Below are positions 32,122 to 41,225 of a DNA stretch of 43,407 nucleotides, one piece after another. Made by a program: the position numbers and the translations under genes. Under the pieces are notes generated by a model. The model ran no database searches. It was not told the origin of the DNA and saw nothing but the letters and a program-made list of their open reading frames with translations. Source of the stretch: Candidatus Symbiothrix dinenymphae (GTDB lineage Bacteria; Bacteroidota; Bacteroidia; Bacteroidales; Azobacteroidaceae); contig BBRT01000158.1 of NCBI GenBank assembly GCA_001417715.1, positions 1 to 43,407 of the forward strand, written 5' to 3'. The stretch's first letter is position 1. Each line of letters begins with the position of its first letter.

Positions 32122-32214
32122 AAGCAAAATTCCATCACCACCACATCCGATTTTACAGGAGCTTTTGAGGCTGCTAAGACGCGGGAGGAGTTTATTGCGT
32201 TGATTAAGAGGTGA
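32122..32214 (+). pseudogene. Possible 3' remnant of a lost gene
   Basis: About 30 codons ending [22 protein letters not shown] and a stop, cut off upstream by the xseA duplicate. The text reads like a real protein C-terminus but has no start; the family is not recognised. Confidence 0.3.
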
Positions 32215-32222
32215 ATTATTTC

Positions 32223-32594
32223 TCAATGCAAATCTAAAATGATAGCATTTAAGTCCAAAATATTTTTAAATCCTTTATCAGCTGTTATGAGTGTCAATCC
32301 AAAATGTATGGCTGTGGCTGCTATTAGTGCATCGGGGATTTTTATGGCACGTTGTTGTTTTAATGTTATGGCGATTTCCTTGATTTCATCGCTAACACCA
32401 ATCATTTCACAATCTGCCAACAAACTGCGTATTTCATCGATTTCAGAAGATGAAATACCCTTTTTGCCCAACAATTCTATTTCGGACATTACCGAAACGG
32501 CGACTGAACAGCGCATAAACCCCTTCATGACAGGGTGTCCTTCCAATACATAAATAAGAGTATTGGTGTCTGCTACGAAATCAAAGCCATTCAT
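32223..32594 (-). CDS. PIN-domain toxin (VapC-like), module 2
   Basis: 123 residues: FVADTNTLIYVLEG (Asp), SVMSEIELLGK (Glu), KIPDALIAATAI (Asp) and LITADKGFKNI (Asp) form the PIN ribonuclease site. The start overlaps the antitoxin end by 14 bases. It sits between two copies of the xseA 3' end. Confidence 0.9.
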   Translation of the reverse strand: MNGFDFVADTNTLIYVLEGHPVMKGFMRCSVAVSVMSEIELLGKKGISSSEIDEIRSLLADCEMIGVSDEIKEIAITLKQQRAIKIPDALIAATAIHFGLTLITADKGFKNILDLNAIILDLH

Positions 32595-32742
32595 TGCGCA
32601 TCATTTTTTGATATTCCAGACCATCAATTCCACGTTTCAATTTTCCAAAATGCGCAGCAAGTGTCTTTCGGGGACGTTTGTTGAATTGAGCCAGCAGCAT
32701 ATCAACGTTGTCCTCCGTAATTTCTTTAACTTCAACTACCAT
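32581..32742 (-). CDS. Antitoxin of PIN module 2, 53 residues
   Basis: Short frame upstream of and overlapping the toxin (MVVEVKEITEDNVDMLLAQF...). An acidic first third is followed by a basic segment (NKRPRKTLAAHFGKLKRG), the reverse of the usual VapB order. Evidence is position, overlap and a promoter box at 32774-32781. Not matched to a named antitoxin family. Confidence 0.7.
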   Translation of the reverse strand: MVVEVKEITEDNVDMLLAQFNKRPRKTLAAHFGKLKRGIDGLEYQKMMRNEWL

Positions 32743-32773
32743 AAATAAGATATTTTAAAATTTGTTTCGACTG

Positions 32774-32781
32774 CAAAGGTA
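32774..32781 (-). promoter_or_regulatory. Promoter -7 box of PIN module 2
   Basis: Reads TACCTTTG on the minus strand, 32 bases before the antitoxin start. Confidence 0.6.
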
Positions 32782-32834
32782 TGATATTTTTTTGAAATTG
32801 AAACGTAAAGCCTAAATCGGGCCAGGGCAACGCA

Positions 32835-34124
32835 TTAAACCGTGGAGCTGACCGTGCCGTCAAACAGCTGTGTTTCAAGCACATCGCCTGTTTTTAGGGC
32901 GGTGGTTGATTTGACTGCTTTGCCGTTTTTGCGGGTAATCGAATAGCCTTGCGAGAGGATGTAATTGGGGGAGGAGAGTTTGAAAAACGCCTCTTTTTCT
33001 TTCCATTGCGTTTCTGCTTTGAAGAGAAACTGCCTGCCGGACTGCTGCAAATTGGTTTTTAGCGTGTCCAGCAGCATCTTTTTTTGTTCGATGGATGAGC
33101 GGACATACACTTGCAGGTTGTCTTGAAATGCCTTCAAGACCATCTGCTGGCGGTCGATACATGCCTTCGCCGAGACGGGCAAATAGTGTGTCAAGCGTTG
33201 TACCAACTCTTGCGCCACATTCAGCATATTTTCGGTTGCGCTGATGATAGTTGCTTTGCAATCAGTCAGTTGCGTGTATGTTTCCTCCATTTTGCCCACT
33301 AAATAATCGGCTACTGCGGTGGGGGTTTTGGCGCGGTGGTTGGAAATGAAGTCCAGCACGGTGTCGTCGCGCTCGTGCCCGATGCCGGTGATGATTGGCA
33401 ACGGAAATTGGGCGCAGTTGGCAGCCAATTCGTAACTGTCGAACGAAGCTAAATCGGAGGTTGCACCGCCGCCCCGAATAATCACAACGGCATCAAACGC
33501 CTCAATATGTGCATAAATGCGGTTCAGGGCTTCGATGACGGACGGTGCCGTTTGCTCGCCCTGCATCACCGCCGAAAAAACGACCGGATAAAACACAAAA
33601 CCCCGTTGATTATTGAGCAGATGATTCATAAAATCTTCATAACCGGCTGCCGTTTTGGACGTTATGACGGCGATACGCTGCGGCAAGGCGGGCATCGGAA
33701 GTTCCTTGTTGAGCGTCAAAATACCTTCCTGCTGCAGTTGGGCGATGATTTGTCGGCGGCGTTGCTGCATATCGCCCAGCGTGTAACTTGGGTCTATCTC
33801 GCAAACGCTTAATCCATAGCCATATAGCGGGTGCATATCCACCGACACGCGCACCAGCACTTTCAGTCCGGACGTAAACGCCTGCCCCGTTTGCGCCTCA
33901 AAATAAGGCTTCAATGTATTAAACGTATTCGCCCAAATATAGCCACGCGCCTTGGCAATAATCGCGTTGTCTTTTTTCTCGATAAACTCCAAATAACAGT
34001 GCCCATTGGCATTGTGGCGCACATCGCTCGTTTCCGCCATCACCCAATAGGTAGCAGGGAAAGCCTGTTTGAGCATCTTGCTGACGGACTCGTTGAATTG
34101 GGAGAGAGTAATATATTCCATCAA
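32835..34124 (-). CDS. xseA: Exodeoxyribonuclease VII large subunit
   Basis: 429 residues, near the family length. Starts MMEYITLSQFNESVSKML. OB-fold part with GHCYLEFIEK, then the catalytic half with ITSKTAAGYEDFMNHL, VIIRGGGATSDLASFDS and TGIGHERDDTVLDFI, and a coiled-coil region to SITRKNGKAVKS. It degrades single-stranded DNA with the XseB subunit; xseB, usually next, is absent on both sides, replaced by the toxin-antitoxin module and the duplicated 3' end. Confidence 0.95.
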   Translation of the reverse strand: MMEYITLSQFNESVSKMLKQAFPATYWVMAETSDVRHNANGHCYLEFIEKKDNAIIAKARGYIWANTFNTLKPYFEAQTGQAFTSGLKVLVRVSVDMHPLYGYGLSVCEIDPSYTLGDMQQRRRQIIAQLQQEGILTLNKELPMPALPQRIAVITSKTAAGYEDFMNHLLNNQRGFVFYPVVFSAVMQGEQTAPSVIEALNRIYAHIEAFDAVVIIRGGGATSDLASFDSYELAANCAQFPLPIITGIGHERDDTVLDFISNHRAKTPTAVADYLVGKMEETYTQLTDCKATIISATENMLNVAQELVQRLTHYLPVSAKACIDRQQMVLKAFQDNLQVYVRSSIEQKKMLLDTLKTNLQQSGRQFLFKAETQWKEKEAFFKLSSPNYILSQGYSITRKNGKAVKSTTALKTGDVLETQLFDGTVSSTV

Positions 34125-34163
34125 TTACAATAAATATTTATGTATCTACATCAGAATTTGTGG

Positions 34164-34171
34164 CAAAGGTA
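34164..34171 (-). promoter_or_regulatory. Promoter -7 box of xseA
   Basis: Reads TACCTTTG on the minus strand; back to back with the murC promoter 13 bases away. Confidence 0.6.
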
Positions 34172-34183
34172 CAATTTTTTTTG

Positions 34184-34191
34184 TACCTTTG
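34184..34191 (+). promoter_or_regulatory. Promoter -7 box of murC
   Basis: TACCTTTG, 28 bases before the murC start at 34219; argues against the longer frame from 34069. Confidence 0.6.
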
Positions 34192-34218
34192 CCACCCTAT
34201 TTGAGATTTGTAAGAACA

Positions 34219-35592
34219 ATGAAAAGTTTGAACGACATACAAACCATGTATTTTATTGGCGCAGGGGGCATCGGCATGAGCAATCTGGTGCGCTATTTCC
34301 TTGCTGAAGGCAAAACGGTGGGTGGCTACGACCGCGTGGAGTCGGCACTCACCCGCGAATTGAACGCCGGAGGGGCACAAATCCATTATTGGGACGATGT
34401 GAATATGATTCCGGAGGCATTCAAAAACCCAAAAACGACATTGGCCGTGTGGACTCCCGCCATTCCGGCAGAGCATTCGGAACTGGTGTATTTCCGCACC
34501 AAAGGCTTTGAAGTGATGAAACGCGCACAAGTGTTGGGCGAAATCACAAAGACCAAACGCGGCATCTGCGTAGCCGGAACGCACGGCAAAACCACCACCT
34601 CATCCATGATTGCACACCTTTTAAAACAATCACACATAGATTGCAACGCCTTTTTGGGCGGCATCCTGAAAAACTATCACACCAATTTGCTGCTGTCCAA
34701 AAACAGTGACCTGACCGTCATCGAGGCTGACGAATACGACCGCTCATTCCACTGGCTGACACCCTACATGGCAGTCGTCACATCCGTAGCCCCCGACCAT
34801 TTGGACATCTACGGCACAGAAAAAAACTACCGAGAAGCATTTGCGCACTTCACCTCATTAGTTCGCGAGGGAGGTACGTTGCTAATGGAGTCAAACGTCA
34901 ACATAGAACCACGTTTGCAAAAAAACGTCACATTATACCGCTATGGTGATGCCACGTCTGACTTTTACGCCCACAACATCCGAATAGCCAATGGTGAGAT
35001 AATTTTTGACTTCGTCACCCCCAAATACATCATCAAAAACATCCAATTAGGCGTGCCGGTCGAAATAAACATCCTGAACGCCACCGCAGCATTGGCAATA
35101 GCATGGCTCAACGGATTGACAGACAACGAATTGCGAACCGGCATGGCATCATTTGAAGGTGCAGAACGGCGGTTTGATTTTCACATCAAGACACGCGACA
35201 CCGTGCTGATTGACGACTACGCACACCATCCGGAGGAGTTGGAGGCAAGCATTTCATCGGTGCGCAAACTCTATCCTGACCGCAAATTGACGGTGGCTTT
35301 TCAGCCGCACCTCTATTCGCGGACGAACGATTTTTATCCCGAATTTGCGGCGGCTTTGTCGTTGGCAGACGAGGTCATACTGCTGCCCATCTATCCGGCG
35401 CGCGAATTGCCGCTGCCGGGTGTTACCTCGCAAATGATTTTGGATTTGGTAAAAACGCCGAAGAAAAGAATTGTGGCATACAACGATTTTGTCGCTTCCA
35501 TCGCTAAAAACGAGGTTGAAGTGCTGCTGGTGGCAGGTGCCGGTGATATTGAGTTGTTGGTTGAACCGCTTAAACAGAAATTGCAATGCTAA
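34219..35592 (+). CDS. murC: UDP-N-acetylmuramate--L-alanine ligase
   Basis: 457 residues from MKSLNDIQTMYFIG. It adds the first L-Ala of the peptidoglycan stem peptide. Signatures are GAGGIGMSNLVRYF (UDP-binding), GTHGKTTTSSM (ATP P-loop, about residues 120-130), EADEYDRSF, FEGAERRFD and DDYAHHPEEL. First gene of a murC-ftsQ-ftsA-ftsZ cluster. The signatures fit MurC; the related Mpl ligase would be the alternative but the cluster context favours MurC. Confidence 0.94.
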   Translation: MKSLNDIQTMYFIGAGGIGMSNLVRYFLAEGKTVGGYDRVESALTRELNAGGAQIHYWDDVNMIPEAFKNPKTTLAVWTPAIPAEHSELVYFRTKGFEVMKRAQVLGEITKTKRGICVAGTHGKTTTSSMIAHLLKQSHIDCNAFLGGILKNYHTNLLLSKNSDLTVIEADEYDRSFHWLTPYMAVVTSVAPDHLDIYGTEKNYREAFAHFTSLVREGGTLLMESNVNIEPRLQKNVTLYRYGDATSDFYAHNIRIANGEIIFDFVTPKYIIKNIQLGVPVEINILNATAALAIAWLNGLTDNELRTGMASFEGAERRFDFHIKTRDTVLIDDYAHHPEELEASISSVRKLYPDRKLTVAFQPHLYSRTNDFYPEFAAALSLADEVILLPIYPARELPLPGVTSQMILDLVKTPKKRIVAYNDFVASIAKNEVEVLLVAGAGDIELLVEPLKQKLQC

Positions 35593-36329
35593 GAAAAGTC
35601 GCAATAGCCTCCGTATCGCTCGCCTTGGTAGCCTATTTGCTCTTCTCCGGTGTGTTTTTGAGTGAAAAATCGGCATCCGGCGAGCGGGTTTGCAAGGTGG
35701 TGCAGGTGGAATTGCTGAGTAAATCCAACAATCCCTATCTGAGCGAGAAGGACATTATTGCGTTTTTGGATGAAGGTCAGTTGAATCCGATTGGTCGGAC
35801 GCGCGATGAGATTCAGACAGACAATATCGAGAAAATGTTGCGCGCCCGGGCATTGATTCAGGAAGTGGAGGTTTACAAAACGATGGACGGCGCGGTCAAA
35901 ATAGATGTGGTGCTGCGGACACCGATTTTGCGGGTCATGACGGAGAACAAAAATTACTATGTGGATGACACAGGCGGTATTATGCCGGTGCCTGCGAACT
36001 TTGCGGCATTGGTTCCTGTCGCCACCGGCAATGTGAAAGAGGCGTATGCAAAGAGTGAGTTATATAAATTTGTTGTATCTTTGCAAGCCGATAATTTTTG
36101 GAACGACCAAATTGAGCAAATCCATGTGTTGCCCAATCTGGATGTTGAATTGATTGCCAAAGAGGGTAATCACACCATTGTGTTAGGCAAAATAGAGGAT
36201 TCTAAAGAAAATTTGGAGAAATTGCAACTTTTTTATGAGCAAGGACTGAAACGAATGGGCTGGAATCGCTATTCAACGATAAATTTGAAGTATAAAAATC
36301 AGATAGTGTGTACAAAAAAAACAATATGA
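35586..36329 (+). CDS. ftsQ: Cell division protein FtsQ
   Basis: 247 residues; overlaps murC by 7 bases. One N-terminal membrane helix (about 5-24), then a POTRA-like domain (VQVELLSKSNNPYLSEKDIIAFLDEG...RTRDEIQTDNIEKML) and a C-terminal part with YSTINLKYKNQIVCTKK. It links early and late divisome proteins in the periplasm. Sequence is poorly conserved in this family, so the call leans on domain order and gene order. Confidence 0.9.
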   Translation: MLRKVAIASVSLALVAYLLFSGVFLSEKSASGERVCKVVQVELLSKSNNPYLSEKDIIAFLDEGQLNPIGRTRDEIQTDNIEKMLRARALIQEVEVYKTMDGAVKIDVVLRTPILRVMTENKNYYVDDTGGIMPVPANFAALVPVATGNVKEAYAKSELYKFVVSLQADNFWNDQIEQIHVLPNLDVELIAKEGNHTIVLGKIEDSKENLEKLQLFYEQGLKRMGWNRYSTINLKYKNQIVCTKKTI

Positions 36330-36330
36330 T

Positions 36331-37524
36331 ATGGAAGGATATGTAGCAGCAATTGATTTGGGAACGTCAAAAATGCTGGCGGTGGCGGCAAAAAAGGACA
36401 GTTTAAACAAATTGGAAATACTCGCCACGGAGTCGTCGCCCACAGGGGGCTGTATGGCACGCGGACGCATCGTCGAGATGGGCGAGGCAACCGCCAAAGT
36501 GCATTCGGTGGTGAGCGCATTAAGCAGTCAATCGGCTCTGACACACGAACTTAAGAAAATATATATTGGCATTGGCGGGCAGTCATTGCACTCGGAAGCG
36601 TATTCCTGCAAAAAGGAAGTGGACGGCAGTGTTACCAAAGCATTACTCGTATCATTAGAAGATGAATGTGAATGTTGGGAGAAGTCTGAATTGCTGGAAA
36701 TCACAAAGCCGGAGTACTATTTGGACGGTATTTTGTCTTCTTTCCCCGAAGGGAAAACATGTAAAGAAATTGAAGTGAGGTGTTTGCGGCTATTAGAGCG
36801 GCAGTTTGACGAGGACAGAGACCCGATAGAAAAAATTCTCGATGACAATTCCATAGCCGTAGCTAAATTTCTTATTTCGCCCTTGGCAACTGCCGAGATT
36901 GCCTTGAATCGGTTGCAAAAAAAAGAGGGTTGCGCCTTAGTTGAAATTGGTGCGGCTCTGACATACGTGTCAATCTACAAAGACAGTAAATTGAAATTCC
37001 TGGTCACCATCCCCTTGGGTGGCGATGCTATTACGGCTGATATCAGCGCATTAGATGATTTTTCAGATGCCGAAGCGGTGAAAAAAAACAACGGCATCCT
37101 GCTGAACGAATCGGAAGCGGCAGAAACAACTGTGAATAAGGTGATTAAAGCGCGTGCATTGGAAATCTGTGCCAATATTGTCCACCAAATTAAACATTCA
37201 GGCTACGAATCAGAAATAAAAGACATCGGCATTGTCCTCACCGGCGGCGGTGCGCAACTCAAAAATTTCGACAAACTGTTGATACAGGAATCCGGACTGC
37301 CGGTTCAGTTCGCACCACTAAACGACCATTCGCAGGCTTGTGTGCAGGGTTTATTGCTTTCCGGCAAAGATAATTGCGCTAAAGATACCCCAAAATATGA
37401 GCCACCGCCACCATCTCCGCCGCCACCGCCGGTAGAGACACCACCTCCATCACCGGTGAAAACGCCTAAAAAGGGGAAAAACTCAATTATTGGTTTCATG
37501 CGCGGCATTTTCGATGAAAGTTAA
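36331..37524 (+). CDS. ftsA: Cell division protein FtsA
   Basis: 397 residues, actin-like ATPase tethering FtsZ to the membrane. YVAAIDLGTSKMLAV at the start and VLTGGGAQLKNFDKLL near residue 305 form the nucleotide site. After residue about 350 is a proline-rich linker (PPPPSPPPPPVETPPPSP), then an amphipathic tail NSIIGFMRGIFDES that fits the membrane-binding helix. The middle (about 85-185) is unusually divergent. Confidence 0.92.
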   Translation: MEGYVAAIDLGTSKMLAVAAKKDSLNKLEILATESSPTGGCMARGRIVEMGEATAKVHSVVSALSSQSALTHELKKIYIGIGGQSLHSEAYSCKKEVDGSVTKALLVSLEDECECWEKSELLEITKPEYYLDGILSSFPEGKTCKEIEVRCLRLLERQFDEDRDPIEKILDDNSIAVAKFLISPLATAEIALNRLQKKEGCALVEIGAALTYVSIYKDSKLKFLVTIPLGGDAITADISALDDFSDAEAVKKNNGILLNESEAAETTVNKVIKARALEICANIVHQIKHSGYESEIKDIGIVLTGGGAQLKNFDKLLIQESGLPVQFAPLNDHSQACVQGLLLSGKDNCAKDTPKYEPPPPSPPPPPVETPPPSPVKTPKKGKNSIIGFMRGIFDES

Positions 37525-37549
37525 ATGACATATAAATACATATAGAAAT

Positions 37550-38833
37550 ATGGATGATATATTAAAAGGATTTATTTTTGAAAAGGTAGCGTTCACAGAA
37601 CAGCCGGCGATAATTAAAGTCATAGGTGTGGGTGGCGGCGGTAGCAATGCCGTGAAACACATGTACGATGAAGGTATCAAAGATGTAACATTTGCGCTGT
37701 GCAATACCGATTTGCAGGCATTGATAAAGAGTAATGTGCCAAAAAAATTGCAATTGGGTCAAGAACTGACCGATGGAGAGGGTGCCGGAGCAGATTCTGA
37801 AGTAGGCAAAAAAGCCGCCGAAGAGAGCACGCTTGAGATTCAAGCCATGTTGCGCGATGGCACTAAAATGGTGCTGATAACTGCCGGCATGGGTGGTGGC
37901 ACCGGCACAGGAGCTGCTCCCGTGGTGGCTCAAATAGCGAAAGGAATGGGAATATTGACCATAGGCATCGTTACCATTCCATTTATTTGGGAAGGTGCAC
38001 CCAAAATATTGAGTGCCTTGCGCGGGGTGGAAGAAATGGAAAAAAATGTGGACGCACTTTTGATAATCAATAACGAACTGCTGAAAACGGTCTATCCCGA
38101 TTTGGATGTGGATGAAACATACAAGCGAGCCGATGACGTGCTGGCAACGGCGGCGAAGAGTATTGCCGAGATTATCACCATTGAGGGCACGCAAAACTTG
38201 GATTTTGCGGATGTGAGAACCACCCTCAAAGACGGAAATGTAGCCATCATGAACAATGGTTTTGGTGAAGGCGAAGGGCGCGTGTATAAAGCCTTCAATG
38301 ATGCCGTAAATTCGCCTTTGCTCAATAATAGAGATGTGTTTAAAGCCAAGCGAATTTTGTTTAACATTTGCTACAGTTCGGAAAAGCGGTTGCTGATGCC
38401 GGAAATGGACGACATAAAGGATTATATGCTGAAGTTTGACAAAAACATCCATGTCATCTGGGGGCTATCCAAAGACGAATCGTTGGGCGACAAGGTGAAA
38501 ATCACTGTTTTGGCTTCCGGATATGATGTCAAAAGTGTTACAGAAGCCGACAGTTTTACCGAAACACGCAATCTGTTGGATGAGGAAGCAGTGAAAAAAG
38601 CACAGGAAGACGCCAAAGCAAAAGCCGCCGCCGCCGCAAAAAAAGCCCAGGAAGAGAAAGATAATGAGAAAAAGATTGGGAAATATTACCCTGATGCCCC
38701 AACGAAGCCGAAGTCGTTTATTTTCACCTCCGTTGCTCAAATGGATAATGATGAGGTGATTGAGGCTCTGCTCACTCATCCCACCTACGAGCGAAAGCCG
38801 GATGTGATGCGAAAAGCCGTTGGTTTACAGTGA
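37550..38833 (+). CDS. ftsZ: Cell division protein FtsZ
   Basis: 427-residue tubulin-like GTPase. VGGGGSNAVKHM and the tubulin signature GMGGGTGTGAAP give the GTP site; NLDFADVRTTL is the T7 region. After residue about 340 comes a lysine/alanine-rich linker (KKAQEDAKAKAAAAAKKAQ) and a C-terminal part ending VMRKAVGLQ. The usual acidic-proline C-terminal peptide is not obvious. Follows ftsA by 25 bases. Confidence 0.95.
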   Translation: MDDILKGFIFEKVAFTEQPAIIKVIGVGGGGSNAVKHMYDEGIKDVTFALCNTDLQALIKSNVPKKLQLGQELTDGEGAGADSEVGKKAAEESTLEIQAMLRDGTKMVLITAGMGGGTGTGAAPVVAQIAKGMGILTIGIVTIPFIWEGAPKILSALRGVEEMEKNVDALLIINNELLKTVYPDLDVDETYKRADDVLATAAKSIAEIITIEGTQNLDFADVRTTLKDGNVAIMNNGFGEGEGRVYKAFNDAVNSPLLNNRDVFKAKRILFNICYSSEKRLLMPEMDDIKDYMLKFDKNIHVIWGLSKDESLGDKVKITVLASGYDVKSVTEADSFTETRNLLDEEAVKKAQEDAKAKAAAAAKKAQEEKDNEKKIGKYYPDAPTKPKSFIFTSVAQMDNDEVIEALLTHPTYERKPDVMRKAVGLQ

Positions 38834-38860
38834 TTTAGTTTGCGATATACAAATTTTGCG

Positions 38861-38868
38861 TAATTTTG
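38861..38868 (+). promoter_or_regulatory. Promoter -7 box of leuS
   Basis: TAATTTTG, with a TTTG at 38839-38842 18 bases upstream, before the leuS start. Confidence 0.55.
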
Positions 38869-38887
38869 CGCTCAAATTTTTAAAAAT

Positions 38888-40600
38888 ATGGATTACAATT
38901 TCAAGGAGATAGAGGAAAAGTGGCAGGCGTATTGGGCTGAAAATCACACCTATCGTGTCACAGAGAATCTTAGGAAGCGGAAATATTATGTTTTGGATAT
39001 GTTTCCCTATCCTTCGGGTGCCGGTTTGCATGTGGGGCATCCGCTCGGCTACATCGCTTCCGATATTTATTCGCGCTACAAGCGGCTGAAAGGCTTTAAT
39101 GTGTTGCATCCGATGGGCTATGATGCCTACGGACTGCCTGCGGAGCAATATGCGATTCAAACAGGGCAACATCCTGCCATCACGACCGAGCAAAATATCA
39201 CTCGCTACCGTGAGCAGTTGGATAAACTCGGCTTTAGTTTTGATTGGGACAGGGAAATTCGCACCTGCGACCCCGCGTATTACAAGTGGACACAATGGGC
39301 TTTTATTCAGATGTTTAACTCTTATTACAGTTACCGGTTATCAGTTACCGGTTACCAAATGGCTGCTAGCAAAACTAAAAAGCCGGTTGCCAAGCATCAG
39401 GATAGAGGCTATGTGAGTGGGGCTGCGCGACCTGTTTCGGAGTTAATTCGGCATTTTGAAAAAAATGGAACTGCGGGGTTGAAGGCGGCTTGCTCGGTGG
39501 AGTTGTCGTTTTCGGCGGCGGAGTGGAAGGCAAAGTCGGAGAAAGAGAAGCAGGAGGTTTTGATGAACTACCGCATTGCTTATCTGGCTGATACTATGGT
39601 GAATTGGTGTCCGGCTTTGGGCACGGTGCTGGCGAACGATGAGGTGAGCGAAGGCTTGTCGGTGCGCGGCGGTCACCCGGTGGAACAGCGCAAGATGCGT
39701 CAATGGAGTTTGCGCGTGTCAGCGTATGCACAGCGTTTGCTGGATGGTTTGGAAAAAGTGGATTGGACGGAGTCGCTGAAAGAAACGCAACGCAACTGGA
39801 TTGGGCGCAGTGTGGGCGCAGAATTGAATTTTCAAATCACAAATTTTGAATTACGGGTCGCGGGCGAGAAGCCACAAATTACGGTTTTTACGACTCGTCC
39901 CGACACTATTTATGGCGTTACTTTTATGGTCTTGGCTCCCGAATCGGAATATGTGCAGCAGGTTGTTACGACCGAGCAACGGTTGGAGGTGCGCCGGTAT
40001 TTGGATGCCGTCAAAAGCCGCACCGAGCGCGAACGCATTGCCGACCGCAAAGTTTCCGGCGTGTTTTCAGGTTCCAATGCCATCAATCCCGTAACGGGTG
40101 CGGAAATTCCTATCTGGATAAGCGACTATGTATTAGCCGGTTATGGCACCGGTGCGATTATGGCGGTTCCGGCGCACGACAGTCGCGACTATGCCTTTGC
40201 CAAGCATTTTGATTTGCCGATTCTTGCGTTGATTAGGGGTGCGGATGTGCGCGAAGAAAGTTTTGATGCGAAGGATGGCATCATGATTAATTCCGGTTTT
40301 TTGAATGGATTGACAGTCAAAGATGCTATTACGGCTGCTAAAAAATACATTGTTGACCATAATTTGGGACATGTGAAGGTCAATTATCGCCTCCGCGATG
40401 CCATTTTCAGCCGCCAACGCTATTGGGGCGAACCTTTCCCGGTTTATTACAAGGACGGGATGCCCTACACGGTGGATGAAAAAGATTTGCCGCTCGAATT
40501 GCCCGAAGTGGATAAATTTTTGCCGACAGAGACGGGCGAGCCGCCGTTGGGACGGGCGAAAAATTGGATGTATAGTGTCAATAAAAAAAGTAAAACATGA
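38888..40600 (+). pseudogene. leuS: Leucyl-tRNA synthetase, truncated after the editing domain
   Basis: 570 codons where a full enzyme in this phylum has over 900. Present are [17 protein letters not shown] (HIGH motif), the [14 protein letters not shown] block, the editing domain ([36 protein letters not shown]) and [18 protein letters not shown]. After GRAKNW the family text stops, followed by SVNKKSKT and a stop. KMSKS, the anticodon-binding domain and the rest are missing, so the product cannot charge tRNA. At about residue 148 an in-frame octamer-like repeat (39329-39357) adds RLSVTGYQ. Either a broken copy or an assembly join. Confidence 0.85.
39329..39357. repeat. Octamer-like repeat inside leuS
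   Basis: TTACCGGTTATCAGTTACCGG-type near-repeats as in the AddB-like gene at 17804-17866; read in frame. Confidence 0.75.
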
Positions 40601-40821
40601 ATTTAAATTTTATTGGGTGGTTTTCCCCTGCAATATTTGAAATTATATTTGCAGGAGTGTTTATCGTCGGATTGGTTTTAATCCTAAAAGAAAAACGAAT
40701 TTCAACATTATCTAAAATACTGTGGATTTTGTTCCTGCTTCTTTTTAATTTTATTGCTTTAATTTGTTTTCTTATTTGGATACAATCCAAAAGTCAGAGA
40801 AACAGTTCAATAAATACATAG
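40597..40821 (+). CDS. Small membrane protein, 74 residues
   Basis: Two membrane segments (about 11-30 and 41-63) with a [13 protein letters not shown] turn, resembling the short two-helix PLDc_N-like membrane proteins. Start codon overlaps the leuS stop by 4 bases (ATGA). It begins exactly where leuS loses its family sequence, so it may have arrived with the breakpoint. Function unknown. Confidence 0.55.
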   Translation: MNLNFIGWFSPAIFEIIFAGVFIVGLVLILKEKRISTLSKILWILFLLLFNFIALICFLIWIQSKSQRNSSINT

Positions 40822-40944
40822 AACGGTTATTGTTGTTCATGGAATCATTATTAAAAACTAAGATTCAATATATCAGCCTTATGGCAATGAAATGGCTAAA
40901 ATGCGCCTCTCCCCCTCCCCCGGTCTGAACCACGATTTTAATAA

Positions 40945-41057
40945 GATTTTCAAGATTAACATGATGAAAGGATTGGCAGGATTATCATCAATCCTGCCAA
41001 TCCTTTTGTCTGAACTGTGATTTTCGTATGATTTCTGTGATTTTTATGATTGTTTTT
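40945..41057. repeat. Dispersed repeat R4, copy 2
   Basis: Same order of parts as 18651-18752: GATTTTCAAG, the GGATTGGCAGGATT inverted pair, TTTTGTCTGAACT, GATTTTCGTATGATTT. No gene is seen from 40822 to 41225. Confidence 0.8.
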
Positions 41058-41092
41058 GGATGACTAATGCCATGTATTTTCATCACCTCAAA

Positions 41093-41137
41093 CACCAATA
41101 TGAAGCGCATTTATTACCGTATTTGCATGATTAAATA
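41093..41137. repeat. 45-base direct repeat, left of the HEPN/MNT pair
   Basis: Matches 41969-42013 in 43 of 45 bases, same orientation (contains TATGAAGCGCATT and ACCGTATTTGCATGATTA). The two copies bracket the HEPN/MNT genes. Confidence 0.9.
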
Positions 41138-41225
41138 TCGGCAATACACTCGTTAAGTATCTTGTGCTGAGCACAATTACTAAAATATCAAAGCGCGTTT
41201 TTTTGCTTGTTATCTGTTTCTGTTT

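Noticed and set aside
32032..32226. 65-codon minus-strand frame as a gene
   Set aside because: It reads the duplicated xseA end in the wrong phase; the native phase gives the xseA C-terminus instead.
34069..34218. N-terminal extension of murC
   Set aside because: It lies upstream of the murC promoter box and would encode sequence with no MurC similarity.
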